From Leptothrix discophora (GTDB lineage Bacteria; Pseudomonadota; Gammaproteobacteria; Burkholderiales; Burkholderiaceae_C): 64,000 nucleotides of DNA. The stretch lies in assembly GCF_030705305.1 (NCBI RefSeq), contig NZ_JAUZEE010000004.1, positions 329,736-393,735 of the forward strand. Direction: 5' to 3'. Below the pieces are notes generated by a model. That model searched no databases and was not told where the DNA came from. It saw only the letters and a program-made list of their open reading frames with translations. Shown here piece by piece: positions 1-9,193 of the stretch. The translations under genes were made by a program, and so were the position numbers. Every line of letters begins with the position of its first letter. The first letter of the stretch is position 1.

Positions 1-3000
1 ACCATCGGCCAGCGTCAGCATGCTGTTGACGCTCAGGCTGCTGATGTACGCGGTGCGGTCCTCTGCGCCGATGGCGCCGTCCCGGTTGACGTCCAGTACG
101 TAGTCTTCGTACCCGTCGCCATGCCGCGACAGGATCAGCTGGGCGCTCGAGGCCGGCGTTCGGGTGTTGTTGGCGTACTCGATCGCTGCGGCCAGCCCCA
201 GCGCCAGATCGGACTCGACCGGCGCCGTGGCGACCGACGTGCGCTGGGTCACCTCGCCGCGCAGGTCGGTGAACCGCACACCCACGGCGAGGGCGTGATG
301 CAGGTCGGCATCCGTCACCTCGTAGGTGCGACCGACGGCGGCCGGACCGATCGGCACGCCGTCGCGCAGCCAGGTGTAGGCCATGCCGGCCTGTCCGCCG
401 GCGATGCCGTCCGGGTCGGCCAGCGTGTTGCTGATGGTCAGGTTGTTGCCGACACGGGCCATGCCCTGCACGCCGATGTCGCCTGTGGCGGGCTTGTTCG
501 GCACCAGCACCGACAGCGCCAGCTCACGACTCGGATCGGGCGTCGTGTCGTCTCCATCGGTGGCGGTGACGGTCAACACGTCACGGCCCATCTGCGCCTC
601 GGGCCGCGGGAGCACGCCGTCGTCGGGCGTGTACGTCAGTGTGTCCAGCAGCGACTGCATCTGTGCCTGCGTGCCGGCAAAGGACAGGCTGCTGCCTCCC
701 TGGCCGGTGACGACGGGCAGCACGTCCTCCGGCGAGGCGGCGGTCGGCAGCGTGACCTTCAGTGCGCCGTGCTGCACCGACACCGTCACGCCACGCAGCG
801 CCCCGACACCGACGTCGACGTCGCTGACCCGGATGCCCGTCAGCGAGCTGGTCTTGCCGGTCTCCAGGCCGTTCGGCGCGGCGGGCAAGCCGATGACGGG
901 CGCATCGCCGACGCTGGCCACATGAAGTGCCACGGTGGCCTTGGACTCGTGGCCATCGGCATCACGGGCGACCAGCGTCAGCTCACCGTCGCCGTGGGCC
1001 TGCACCAGGTCGGCATAGGTCAGGGTCGCGAGCGATTCGTGCAGCGTCTGGGCATTGCCCGTCAAGGTCAGCGCGGAACCGCTGAGCGTGCTGCCGGCAT
1101 GCCGCACCGTCAGGGTGCCGCGTCCGACCGACAGGCTCAGGCTGGCGAGGGCACTGGCGCTGCCGTCCGGATCAGCGTCGGACAGGGTGATCTGGCCGGT
1201 GCCCAGCGGGCTGGTGACGACATCCTCCAGGGTCGAGATGCCGCCCTCGACCAGGGCCTGCGAGAGCTGGATCTCCGGCGCCACCACCGGCCGCGGCGTG
1301 ACCCCGACGGTGTAGGAACGACTGATCGTCAGGCCCTCGAGGTCGGTGGTGACGATCCGCACGGTGTCGCTGGTGTCGCCGGGGTTGAGCGCGTGGTAGT
1401 CCCCGTCGGCGGTGTAGTGCAGGGTCGCCAGCGCGGCCTGGATGTCGACCAGCGCCCCGGACATCGTCAGCTCGGCGCTGTCAAGGCCCGCGAGTTCTGC
1501 CTGGCCGCTGCCTTTCGTTGCCGTCAGCGTGCCGTGGCCAACGCTGACGACGGTGCGCAGCGATGCGCTGTCGACGTCGTCGACCCGGATGCCGGTGAGA
1601 ATTTCAGAACGTCCGGCGACATACGTGCTGGCGCCATTGGCGGGCACGGTCAGCACCGGCGCGTCGTTGACGGCGTCGACGGCGAGGACCCATTCCCTGC
1701 GGTCGGTCTTGCCGGTCAGGTCCCGGGCCGTGACCACCAGCCGGTCTTCGCCGCTGGCATGGGACGTGCCGATGTAGCTGAGGGTCGCCAGCGCCGCATT
1801 CACCTGTGCGGTCGTGCCGGTCAGGGTCAAGGTGGCGCTGTCGTTGCCAATGGCGTGGGCACCGCCGGAAAGGTCCGCCTTCAGCAGGCCGCGGCCCACG
1901 CTCAGCTCGACGCGATCGAAGGCGCTGTCGCTGCCAGGAAGGTCGGCATCGCGCACCGACAGGGCGGTCGGGCCGCTGTTGGCGGCGGTGGCGCGCAGCG
2001 GCAGACGGGTGTCTTCCAGCACACGCAGCACAGGCCCGGCATCGGCCCAGGCATCGGGCGCGACGAGCACCGGCGCAGCCGCCGTGTCGACACTCAGGCG
2101 GATCGATGCGGCCGCGTTGGCATTGCCTCCCAACGTGTCGAACACGGCGCCATTGCGCACCGTGATGCGGGCCTCGGCCAAGGTGCTGCTGGCCGGCGTG
2201 AACACGGCGGTCCAGGCGAGGCCGCCGCCGTCCACCGGACGCAGGTCAGAAAGAGAGCCAACGGCCGCGCCGCCATAAACAGCGATGTCGGCCAGGGTGA
2301 AGTCGGTCACCGGCTCCGACATCCTGAAGGTCAGCAGCGCCTGGGTCGACGCCTCGCGACCGGCCAGTCCGACCTTGGTGGCATCGCTCGTGATAGACAC
2401 CACCGGCGGGGTGACGTCGGAGACACCGGACAGTTCAAAGTGACTCGCCTGGCTGGCGTTGCCGTAACGGTCCACATAGGCACCGGCTGGCGCGTCGAGG
2501 GTGAAGTTCGTGATGCCGGTCGCGTCGGCGGTCAGTGTCACGCTGGCCTGCCAGACGGTGCGGTTGTCCAGTTGCACCGGCACGATGGCGGACAGCTCGC
2601 CCAGCTTGGCGTGGACGCGGTCGTCGGTTCGCTTGAGGAGGTCCAGCGTGAACGTGCCCGTCCGGGGCTCCTCGTCAAAGGTCAGCAGCAAGCGGGTCTC
2701 GGCACCCGGATTGAGGACAAACACGTCCGAGGAAATGGTCAGGCCGGGGCCGGTGCGATCCAGCGTGATGCCGCCGTTGGGCACGCCACCGACGGCACTG
2801 GCCGCACCGCTCTTGCCGGCGTAGACCTGATAGGCCATCAGGTGGGCATAGCTGCCCTCGGTCGGTGCCGCCAGGCTCAAGACCGGCCGGTTCGCGACGA
2901 CCGCGGGCAGGTCGCCGGCCGCGCTGCCCAGGCGAACGTCGCCATCGTCGAGCTGGCCATTGAGGTTGCGATCGTCGAAGACCACGACGCGGGCACCGGG

Positions 3001-6000
3001 GACATGGCTGGATGCCGTCAAGTCGAAGTGGATCTGGCTGGCGTTGCCGTAGGTCTGGTCGGCCTTGAGGGAAATGCCCAGCGGACCGGGCTCGTTCGGG
3101 CTGATGCGCACAGACCGGGCCAGCGCCGAGGCCTCGTCGGCCAGGACACCGGACGAGCTCTCCTGGACCACCCGAAGGTTCTCGTAGACACCTTCGGACA
3201 GCGCATTCACGGCGGCGACGCTGACCGACCGGTAGTTGGTGGAGATGGTCGAGCGACCCAGTTCGACGTCGACGCCACGGTCCAGCCTGCCGTTGCCGTT
3301 GACGTCCCGGAACAGGATGGCGGTGTTGTTGTTCTCGCCACCCTTGAAGTTGAAGGTCGGCGTGGCGATGTAGGTGTAGTAGTCCCGAGGCGCAAGGCCT
3401 GCACCGGCGACGCTGAGGCGGTCCATCGCCTCATCGAACTCGAGGTCGGTCAGCTGACCGGGCCGGTCGGTGGAGATGACCAGCTCCGGCACCTCGCTCG
3501 AGCCACGCACCCGCTTGGTGGGACTGACATTGCCGGCCGCGTCGATCTGGACGACCTTCAGATTCTTGTAGGTGCCGTCGGCAAGCACCTGGCCGGCATT
3601 GAGCGACAGCACGCCACGCGCCGAGGCGGCACCCACGTCGCCCAGGACCACCCGGCCCAGCTCGACGTTGCCTGACAAGGTGTCGGACTCCTGCTCATCG
3701 TTGAACAGGACGACGGTCGCGCCGCCCTCGCCCTCCACGGCAAAGTTCGGCGTGTTCTCGCCGGTCTTGCCATCACCGACCTTGCCGGTGTCGGATCCCG
3801 CGTCCAGCACGGCGGAGACCACCGAGACCGGCGCCAGCGTGTCGATGCGCAGCGGCGCAGCCGCAGAAGCAGCCACGGCCTGCGTGGCGAGGCCGGCGTC
3901 GTTGCCAGCCACGTCGGTCAGGCGGGCCGCGCCGAGCGACAGGGCAGACGCATCGATGGACAGTCCAGGGCTGTTGTCCTGTCGGCCGACGGTGTATTCG
4001 AAGGTCAGCTCGCGGGTGCCCGAACCTGAGACCAGGAGAGCCGACACGACGGTCGTGGCGTTCAGCCGCAGCGACACGTGCGGTCCGACGGCCTGGGGGT
4101 CGGTGGCAGCCTCGACATGGACCGCACGCTCGAAGGTCGCGGTGATGCGGACCTTGCTCCCGACCGTCAGGTAGCCGCTCTCGGGAGCGGTCGTGGCGAT
4201 CGTCAGCACGGGCGCGGCCACGATCTGGCTGATCACCTGCAGAGGCTGCATGTTGAAGGCCGGGCTGTCATTGCCGGCGGCATCGGTGGTCACCGCCGTC
4301 AGCGCGTAGGTGCCGTCGGCCAGCGGGCGGTCGGGCGTCGTCAAGGCCAGATCCAGGTAGCCCTGGTCGGACGTCAGGACCAGGCCCGGCACGGTCACGC
4401 CTGTGCCCAGTCGCTTCAGCTGGCCGCGACCCTGGACGAACTCGCCGGGATCGAGCCGGCCGTCGCCGTTCGTGTCGACGAAGACGACCACCTGCGCGCC
4501 CGCCTCGCCGACGATGCGCACCGTGGGCACCGTCTGGCGCGTGATGCCATCGCCGGCGCTGATGCCGGTGTCGTCGAGTTCCAGCACGCGCGCCGATGGC
4601 TGGGCCGGCGCACGGGTGTCGACCAGCATGGAGATGCCGGGCGATGGGACGCTTTCATTGCCGGCATCGTCGAAGGCGGTCGCCGTCAGTGTGTGGACCG
4701 TGCCCAGCGCATTGGTGTTCGCCAGCGCGCGCGTGGTCAGGACCCCGCGGCCGTTCTCGTCGAGCACGACGCTGCCAACCGCCGCACCCAATGCGTCGGC
4801 AAGCACCACCCGCGAGAGGGCTTCACCCGCCACGTCGAAGACCAGCACATCCTTGCCGGTGATGTTGTCGCCGATGGCACCGGTGTTGGAGGCTGCCTGC
4901 AGGGTCAGCGACGGCGCGACCGGCGCCAGGGCGTCGACGCCCTGGCCCGTGGCATCCAGCGTCGTGTCGACCAACAGGCTGAAGGCCCGGGTCAGCAAGC
5001 CCCCGGACACGTCGCGGATGGAGGTGCTGCCACCGCTCGTGACCAACGCCGAACGGCCGACGGAAATCTCGCCCTCCAGTTCGGATGCCTTGGTGACCAG
5101 GTAACCGAACACCAGCTCGTTGCCGCCGTTGGCGGCGACCGGATCGACCAGGATCGCCTCGACGGTCTTGGTGCCGACCTGGAACCTGAGCTTGGGCGCA
5201 TAGGTGCGCACGTCGTCGACGCCGTTGGTGGTGACGTTCCACGCCACCTTGCTCGGCAACACGACCTTCACGAGGATGGTCTCGCCGACGTGGTATCGCG
5301 TCGCGCCGGCCGTCTCGGGAGCGCTGACGATGGCCACCGGCGCGTGGTCGATCGCCAGGTCCACCGCAGGCAGCACGAAGTCGGGCTTCATGCCGGGACC
5401 GGGTTCGATGGTGAGCTTGAACCGGCTGATCTCGGCGGGCGCCCGGTCCGGACTCAGCAGCGTGCGGCCGTTGACGTCGGGCGCGAACTCGACAAGCGGC
5501 GCCTCTTCCTGGCCGGCGAGGTTGTCCCGGAAGACGGGCACCTTGAAGAGCAGGGGCAAGGTGGTCGACGCCGCGTCGTAGTCCGACGGCAACGTGTAGT
5601 TCACCGTGTAGTCCCGCGCACTGCCGGACGTGCCATCGGGATGGAAGCGCAGCGTGTAGTTGTCGCCGGCACGCGCACCCTTCGCCGGGGTGATGGCCAC
5701 GGTCAGGCCGTCGGTCAGGCTGGTGTAGGCGATCACCCCGGCGGCATCGACCTGCTCGCCGATGGTCGAGCTGGCATTGTTGCGGCGGCGCAGGCTGACA
5801 CTGGCCAGGTTGGCCTGGATGGCGGCTGACACGTCGGCGTCGGCGAAGTACGCGTTGCTGACCGTCTGCAGCAACAGGCTGGCGGCTGCATCGAGCGTCA
5901 CCCCGCGGCCAACGGTCGCATCATCCTGAAGGTGCCGCGCGAGGTAGTCGATCACGCCGTCGAGACCGGTCGTCTCTTGCCAGGTCGCCATCTTCGAGAG

Positions 6001-7215
6001 CACGGCCAGTGCCTTGCCGTAGGCATCCGGTGACGCGGTCCAGTCGGCGTTGACGGGCTTGGGCTGCGCGTTCTGGACCAAGGGGAAGCTGCCCAGCGAG
6101 GAGAACAGCGCGGCAACCGACTGATGGATCGCGGCGATGGTCTCGTCGGCCTTGGCGGCATCGGCGAACAGTTCCGGATGGGAGACCAACAAGCCGTCGA
6201 TGTGGCGTGACGCCACGGTGGTCAGCGGCGTGACCGCGAGCGACATCGTCGAGCCGCTGACATGGGCCAGTTCGTTGGAAGCGACGGGCGCCTTGCTGAT
6301 CCAGGCTGACAGCACCGTCGCGCCGAGGTCGGTGTCGTAGCCCGAGACCGGGTTGGTCTCGTCGTCGAAGTTCGCGGCGCTGCCGTTGTCGTCGTGCAGC
6401 TCGATCTTGAGTCGTGCGCCGGCGGCCAGCTTGCCGAACTGGGTGACCGTCACCTTGAGCTCGCCCGTGAGCGGGTTGGCCACGAGCACGTTGGCCGGAT
6501 CGATGACCTGCCGCTGCCCGTCGGCATCGACGACCACGACCCGCAAGCCGGTCATCTCGCCCGCCATGGGCAGGACGCGGAAGGTGAGGTAGTCCGGCGA
6601 CGTCGGCGCGGGTGCAGGGGCGGGCGCAGGAGACTTCGCGCCGGACGCCAAGGCCAGCACACCCACCGCAGCAGCCCCGAGCAGCAACGGCGTGCTCTCG
6701 TACCAGGCCGCATCGTCGCCACCCGCGCTGCCACCCGCGTCGCCGCCAGCCGGTGTCGCGGGCGGTCGCGGCGCAGGGCGCGGTGCCGCCGGTGGCAAGG
6801 CCTGCCGCAGCAGGTCCTCCCCGACGCTGCCTGGCGTGCCGAGTTCGGCTGCGGCCGGTGCCTGCGCCAGTTCGACCTTCAGCGCCGACGTGGCAGCGCC
6901 GAGGGTCGGTGCAGGGCCGGCGGTTTCGTCGGCGATGCCGTCGGGCATCGCTGCGGTTCCATCGTCCTCGCCGCCGAGGCGAGCCTCACGGTCGGACCCA
7001 TGACCGGCCTTGGGATCGACCAGATCCGCGACCTCATCCGCGACCACGGCATCGACCACCGGAAGCGCATGCTCGGCGGGCTGCCTGACATCCACCGGAT
7101 CCACATCGCCCTCTCGTCGCGTCCGCAACCGCGCCAGCAGACGGCGAGCCATTCCATCGTTCTGGACGACCGGATCGGCTGCAACGGAAAACGCATTCGG
7201 CTTCTTGGATGACAT
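1..7215 (-). CDS. Giant Ig-like/cadherin-like repeat adhesin (3' end beyond window)
   Basis: A single open frame of at least 2405 codons reads leftward off the window, so the stop and C-terminus are not seen. It starts at the ATG at 7213-7215; no earlier in-frame start is open and the ribosome site is weak. The first ~170 residues are acidic and low-complexity, followed by a hydrophobic stretch (~175-192) and a Pro-Ala repeat. There is no classical N-terminal signal peptide, as in many type I-secreted Bap/LapA-class adhesins. The middle carries bacterial Ig-like repeats with TDAAGND-type signatures and Asp-rich calcium motifs such as DTNGDGRLDPGE (near 4440-4480), DVNGNGRLD (near 3270-3310) and DRNLNGQLD (near 2940-2985). 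The last part has four cadherin-like repeats with a shared ALATLxY core (about 540-1960), and a dockerin-like DVNRDG motif near 60-100. Role inferred: surface attachment or biofilm. The secretion genes would lie outside the window. Confidence 0.85.
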   Translation of the reverse strand, partial: MSSKKPNAFSVAADPVVQNDGMARRLLARLRTRREGDVDPVDVRQPAEHALPVVDAVVADEVADLVDPKAGHGSDREARLGGEDDGTAAMPDGIADETAGPAPTLGAATSALKVELAQAPAAAELGTPGSVGEDLLRQALPPAAPRPAPRPPATPAGGDAGGSAGGDDAAWYESTPLLLGAAAVGVLALASGAKSPAPAPAPAPTSPDYLTFRVLPMAGEMTGLRVVVVDADGQRQVIDPANVLVANPLTGELKVTVTQFGKLAAGARLKIELHDDNGSAANFDDETNPVSGYDTDLGATVLSAWISKAPVASNELAHVSGSTMSLAVTPLTTVASRHIDGLLVSHPELFADAAKADETIAAIHQSVAALFSSLGSFPLVQNAQPKPVNADWTASPDAYGKALAVLSKMATWQETTGLDGVIDYLARHLQDDATVGRGVTLDAAASLLLQTVSNAYFADADVSAAIQANLASVSLRRRNNASSTIGEQVDAAGVIAYTSLTDGLTVAITPAKGARAGDNYTLRFHPDGTSGSARDYTVNYTLPSDYDAASTTLPLLFKVPVFRDNLAGQEEAPLVEFAPDVNGRTLLSPDRAPAEISRFKLTIEPGPGMKPDFVLPAVDLAIDHAPVAIVSAPETAGATRYHVGETILVKVVLPSKVAWNVTTNGVDDVRTYAPKLRFQVGTKTVEAILVDPVAANGGNELVFGYLVTKASELEGEISVGRSALVTSGGSTSIRDVSGGLLTRAFSLLVDTTLDATGQGVDALAPVAPSLTLQAASNTGAIGDNITGKDVLVFDVAGEALSRVVLADALGAAVGSVVLDENGRGVLTTRALANTNALGTVHTLTATAFDDAGNESVPSPGISMLVDTRAPAQPSARVLELDDTGISAGDGITRQTVPTVRIVGEAGAQVVVFVDTNGDGRLDPGEFVQGRGQLKRLGTGVTVPGLVLTSDQGYLDLALTTPDRPLADGTYALTAVTTDAAGNDSPAFNMQPLQVISQIVAAPVLTIATTAPESGYLTVGSKVRITATFERAVHVEAATDPQAVGPHVSLRLNATTVVSALLVSGSGTRELTFEYTVGRQDNSPGLSIDASALSLGAARLTDVAGNDAGLATQAVAASAAAPLRIDTLAPVSVVSAVLDAGSDTGKVGDGKTGENTPNFAVEGEGGATVVLFNDEQESDTLSGNVELGRVVLGDVGAASARGVLSLNAGQVLADGTYKNLKVVQIDAAGNVSPTKRVRGSSEVPELVISTDRPGQLTDLEFDEAMDRLSVAGAGLAPRDYYTYIATPTFNFKGGENNNTAILFRDVNGNGRLDRGVDVELGRSTISTNYRSVSVAAVNALSEGVYENLRVVQESSSGVLADEASALARSVRISPNEPGPLGISLKADQTYGNASQIHFDLTASSHVPGARVVVFDDRNLNGQLDDGDVRLGSAAGDLPAVVANRPVLSLAAPTEGSYAHLMAYQVYAGKSGAASAVGGVPNGGITLDRTGPGLTISSDVFVLNPGAETRLLLTFDEEPRTGTFTLDLLKRTDDRVHAKLGELSAIVPVQLDNRTVWQASVTLTADATGITNFTLDAPAGAYVDRYGNASQASHFELSGVSDVTPPVVSITSDATKVGLAGREASTQALLTFRMSEPVTDFTLADIAVYGGAAVGSLSDLRPVDGGGLAWTAVFTPASSTLAEARITVRNGAVFDTLGGNANAAASIRLSVDTAAAPVLVAPDAWADAGPVLRVLEDTRLPLRATAANSGPTALSVRDADLPGSDSAFDRVELSVGRGLLKADLSGGAHAIGNDSATLTLTGTTAQVNAALATLSYIGTSHASGEDRLVVTARDLTGKTDRREWVLAVDAVNDAPVLTVPANGASTYVAGRSEILTGIRVDDVDSASLRTVVSVGHGTLTATKGSGQAELAGLDSAELTMSGALVDIQAALATLHYTADGDYHALNPGDTSDTVRIVTTDLEGLTISRSYTVGVTPRPVVAPEIQLSQALVEGGISTLEDVVTSPLGTGQITLSDADPDGSASALASLSLSVGRGTLTVRHAGSTLSGSALTLTGNAQTLHESLATLTYADLVQAHGDGELTLVARDADGHESKATVALHVASVGDAPVIGLPAAPNGLETGKTSSLTGIRVSDVDVGVGALRGVTVSVQHGALKVTLPTAASPEDVLPVVTGQGGSSLSFAGTQAQMQSLLDTLTYTPDDGVLPRPEAQMGRDVLTVTATDGDDTTPDPSRELALSVLVPNKPATGDIGVQGMARVGNNLTISNTLADPDGIAGGQAGMAYTWLRDGVPIGPAAVGRTYEVTDADLHHALAVGVRFTDLRGEVTQRTSVATAPVESDLALGLAAAIEYANNTRTPASSAQLILSRHGDGYEDYVLDVNRDGAIGAEDRTAYISSLSVNSMLTLADG

Positions 7216-7377
7216 GGGTGACGGCAATCAGGGTGAGGACACCATGGCAAGTGGCATCGCATGGATTCGGTGGGGACGCAGGCGAACCGTCGGAAGCCGC
7301 AGCTCCGGTCCAAGAGGCCTGCGGCCTCCATTCACGACGAGGTCGTCAGGAATGCCTGGGGAGACTCGGGGGCTGAC

Positions 7378-8964
7378 TCAATCGACCCGCTGCTGGCGCA
7401 GCAGCTCTTCACTGAGGTCATCGAGCTTGCGGTTCAAGCCGGACAGCTCGTAGCGCGCGGCGAGGGTGTCGTTCTGGCTGGAGGCCTCGAGCCGGGCGAT
7501 CATTTCCACGAGCTGCGGCTGGATGCGTTCGGCCAGCTCGCGCAAGCGGCCATCCAGTGCATGAAGCGTCAAGTTGGTCTCCAGCGTGTTGGCGCCGAGT
7601 CCGCCGATCAGCATGGTCTGCTCGCGAAGCTCGCGCGAGGTCTCGCCCACGCCGGCGAGCAGCGCCGCCAGATCCTGGTGCATGGCCGCACGGAGCTCGG
7701 CGTGGGTCTTCGTCAGATGTTGGCGCGACTGATCTGCCGACTCGCCGATGGCATCGCGCACGCTGACCAGCTCGCGCACGGCGGAGTTGTTGTGGTCGGC
7801 GATGAACTTGGCCTGCATCGCGATGTCCGCAAGCGTTCCGGATCCGGACTGGATCGCGGCGGCGACCTGGTTCTGCGACAGCTGCAGGTCGTCGAACTTG
7901 CGGGCCATGGTCTCGAGCCGCTGCGCCACAACGGAGGCGACCTTCTCGATGTGCGCGCGGGTCTCGTCGGAGCCAAGGCGCTTCTCGGCCAGCGCCGACA
8001 TCGCCTGCATCGCGTCACTGGCCAGACGCATCTTCGAGGCCGCCACGAGGATGGCCTCGGTCTGGCGGGAGAGGTCACTGCGCAGGCCGGAGATCTCTTC
8101 GAGCTGCAAGCGGGCCAGACGCGTGTCGACGACGCCGTTGCCGCCGCCGTCCTGGCGAGCGGGACGCCCGTGGAGGAGTTCCGCCACCTGCAGGAACGTC
8201 TTCTCTGCCGTGGCCACGGTCTCGGCCTGCAGCCTGCGCAACGTCAACATCTGCAAGCTGTTGACCATGGAGCCACCGAGACCGAACAGCGAAGCGACGA
8301 ACGCCTCACCCATCCCGCCCAACGGTCCGCTCATCTGCAGGAAGAAGCGCGACATCGTGTCGGCCGAATCGGCATTGCCGACGCCGGAGAACAGGCCGAT
8401 CAGGCTGGCCACTTCCTTGAGCGTGACGATCAGGCCGAGGAAGGTTCCGAACAGGCCCAGGCCGATCAGCGTGCTGGCGATGTGACCAGGCACCAGCGTG
8501 CGGCGTCCGACGGCCAGTTCGAACTCGTGCACCTTGGTGCTCAGGATCTCGGCATCGAGGCCATCCCCACGGGAGCGTTCGGCGCGCAGCACCCCGAAGA
8601 GCTGCAGGACATCACGGCCGATGCCCGATCTGGCGAGCGCATGGCCCAGAGCCGTGCGCTGGATATCGAACGGTGACCCCGCCTTGTCGACCATGGCGCC
8701 CCGCAGATCACGCATGGCCTTGCTGTCCGCAGCCAGTCGCACCGCATGGACGATGGCAAGCCCCTGACCGAGGCACGTCATCACAAGGATGAAGATGGCA
8801 AAGGCCGGGTTCGCCGATCCGTTGACCAAGGCAACGATGCGATCGAACAACCAGACCATGCCGATCAGGTAGGCCACCGTGACGGCAACGCAGGCCACGA
8901 GCGACCAGGGACGCTCGATTCCGCCACTCGCCGGAATCGACGTCGACGTTCTGGGAAGACTCAT
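7378..8964 (-). CDS. MotA/TolQ/ExbB-family proton-channel protein with long C-terminal tail
   Basis: 528 residues from the ATG at 8962-8964, chosen because AAGGAG lies six bases upstream; longer starts lack such a site. Four hydrophobic segments are visible: ~20-40, ~53-75, ~161-182 and ~210-230. The last two have the Gly-rich GLGLFGTFLGLIVTLK and GGMGEAFVASLFGLGGS signatures of the MotA/TolQ/ExbB channel core. The remaining ~290 residues are polar, rich in Leu/Ala/Glu/Arg and probably coiled coil, much longer than in TolQ or ExbB. The architecture resembles ZorA-like and related 5-subunit proton motors, but no OmpA/MotB-like partner lies next to it here. It is followed after 162 bp by the giant adhesin on the same strand, so a joint role in adhesin display or secretion is plausible but unproven. 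Confidence 0.85.
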   Translation of the reverse strand: MSLPRTSTSIPASGGIERPWSLVACVAVTVAYLIGMVWLFDRIVALVNGSANPAFAIFILVMTCLGQGLAIVHAVRLAADSKAMRDLRGAMVDKAGSPFDIQRTALGHALARSGIGRDVLQLFGVLRAERSRGDGLDAEILSTKVHEFELAVGRRTLVPGHIASTLIGLGLFGTFLGLIVTLKEVASLIGLFSGVGNADSADTMSRFFLQMSGPLGGMGEAFVASLFGLGGSMVNSLQMLTLRRLQAETVATAEKTFLQVAELLHGRPARQDGGGNGVVDTRLARLQLEEISGLRSDLSRQTEAILVAASKMRLASDAMQAMSALAEKRLGSDETRAHIEKVASVVAQRLETMARKFDDLQLSQNQVAAAIQSGSGTLADIAMQAKFIADHNNSAVRELVSVRDAIGESADQSRQHLTKTHAELRAAMHQDLAALLAGVGETSRELREQTMLIGGLGANTLETNLTLHALDGRLRELAERIQPQLVEMIARLEASSQNDTLAARYELSGLNRKLDDLSEELLRQQRVD

Positions 8965-9193
8965 GAATGCTCCTTGTTGGGCGCCCCCGCAGGGACAGAT
9001 GGGACGCGGATGCGGGCAGGGCCCGGCGTGTTGACCGGAAGTCACGTGGCGCACGGACATCCGGTCACAGGCATGAGCACGAGTTTCTGAAACGACCGGA
9101 ACTGCAACAACTACAGCAATCGGCCATTCCTGATGTCGGACCTACTCAGATGAGGCAGTGACGGCCTGGTCTGGGGGTCGGGCCCGATGACTT

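Noticed and set aside
121..3675. A 1184-codon plus-strand open frame and further long plus-strand frames up to 8676
   Set aside because: They lie antisense to the adhesin and channel genes, have Gln/Arg/His/Gly-rich composition typical of GC-rich mirror frames, and show no family signatures, while the minus strand gives well-formed repeats and helices.
7378..8964. A Zorya anti-phage system around the ZorA-like channel protein
   Set aside because: No zorB (OmpA/MotB-like), zorC, zorD or zorE gene lies beside it; neighbours are an adhesin and EAL-HDOD genes. Kept only as an architectural resemblance.
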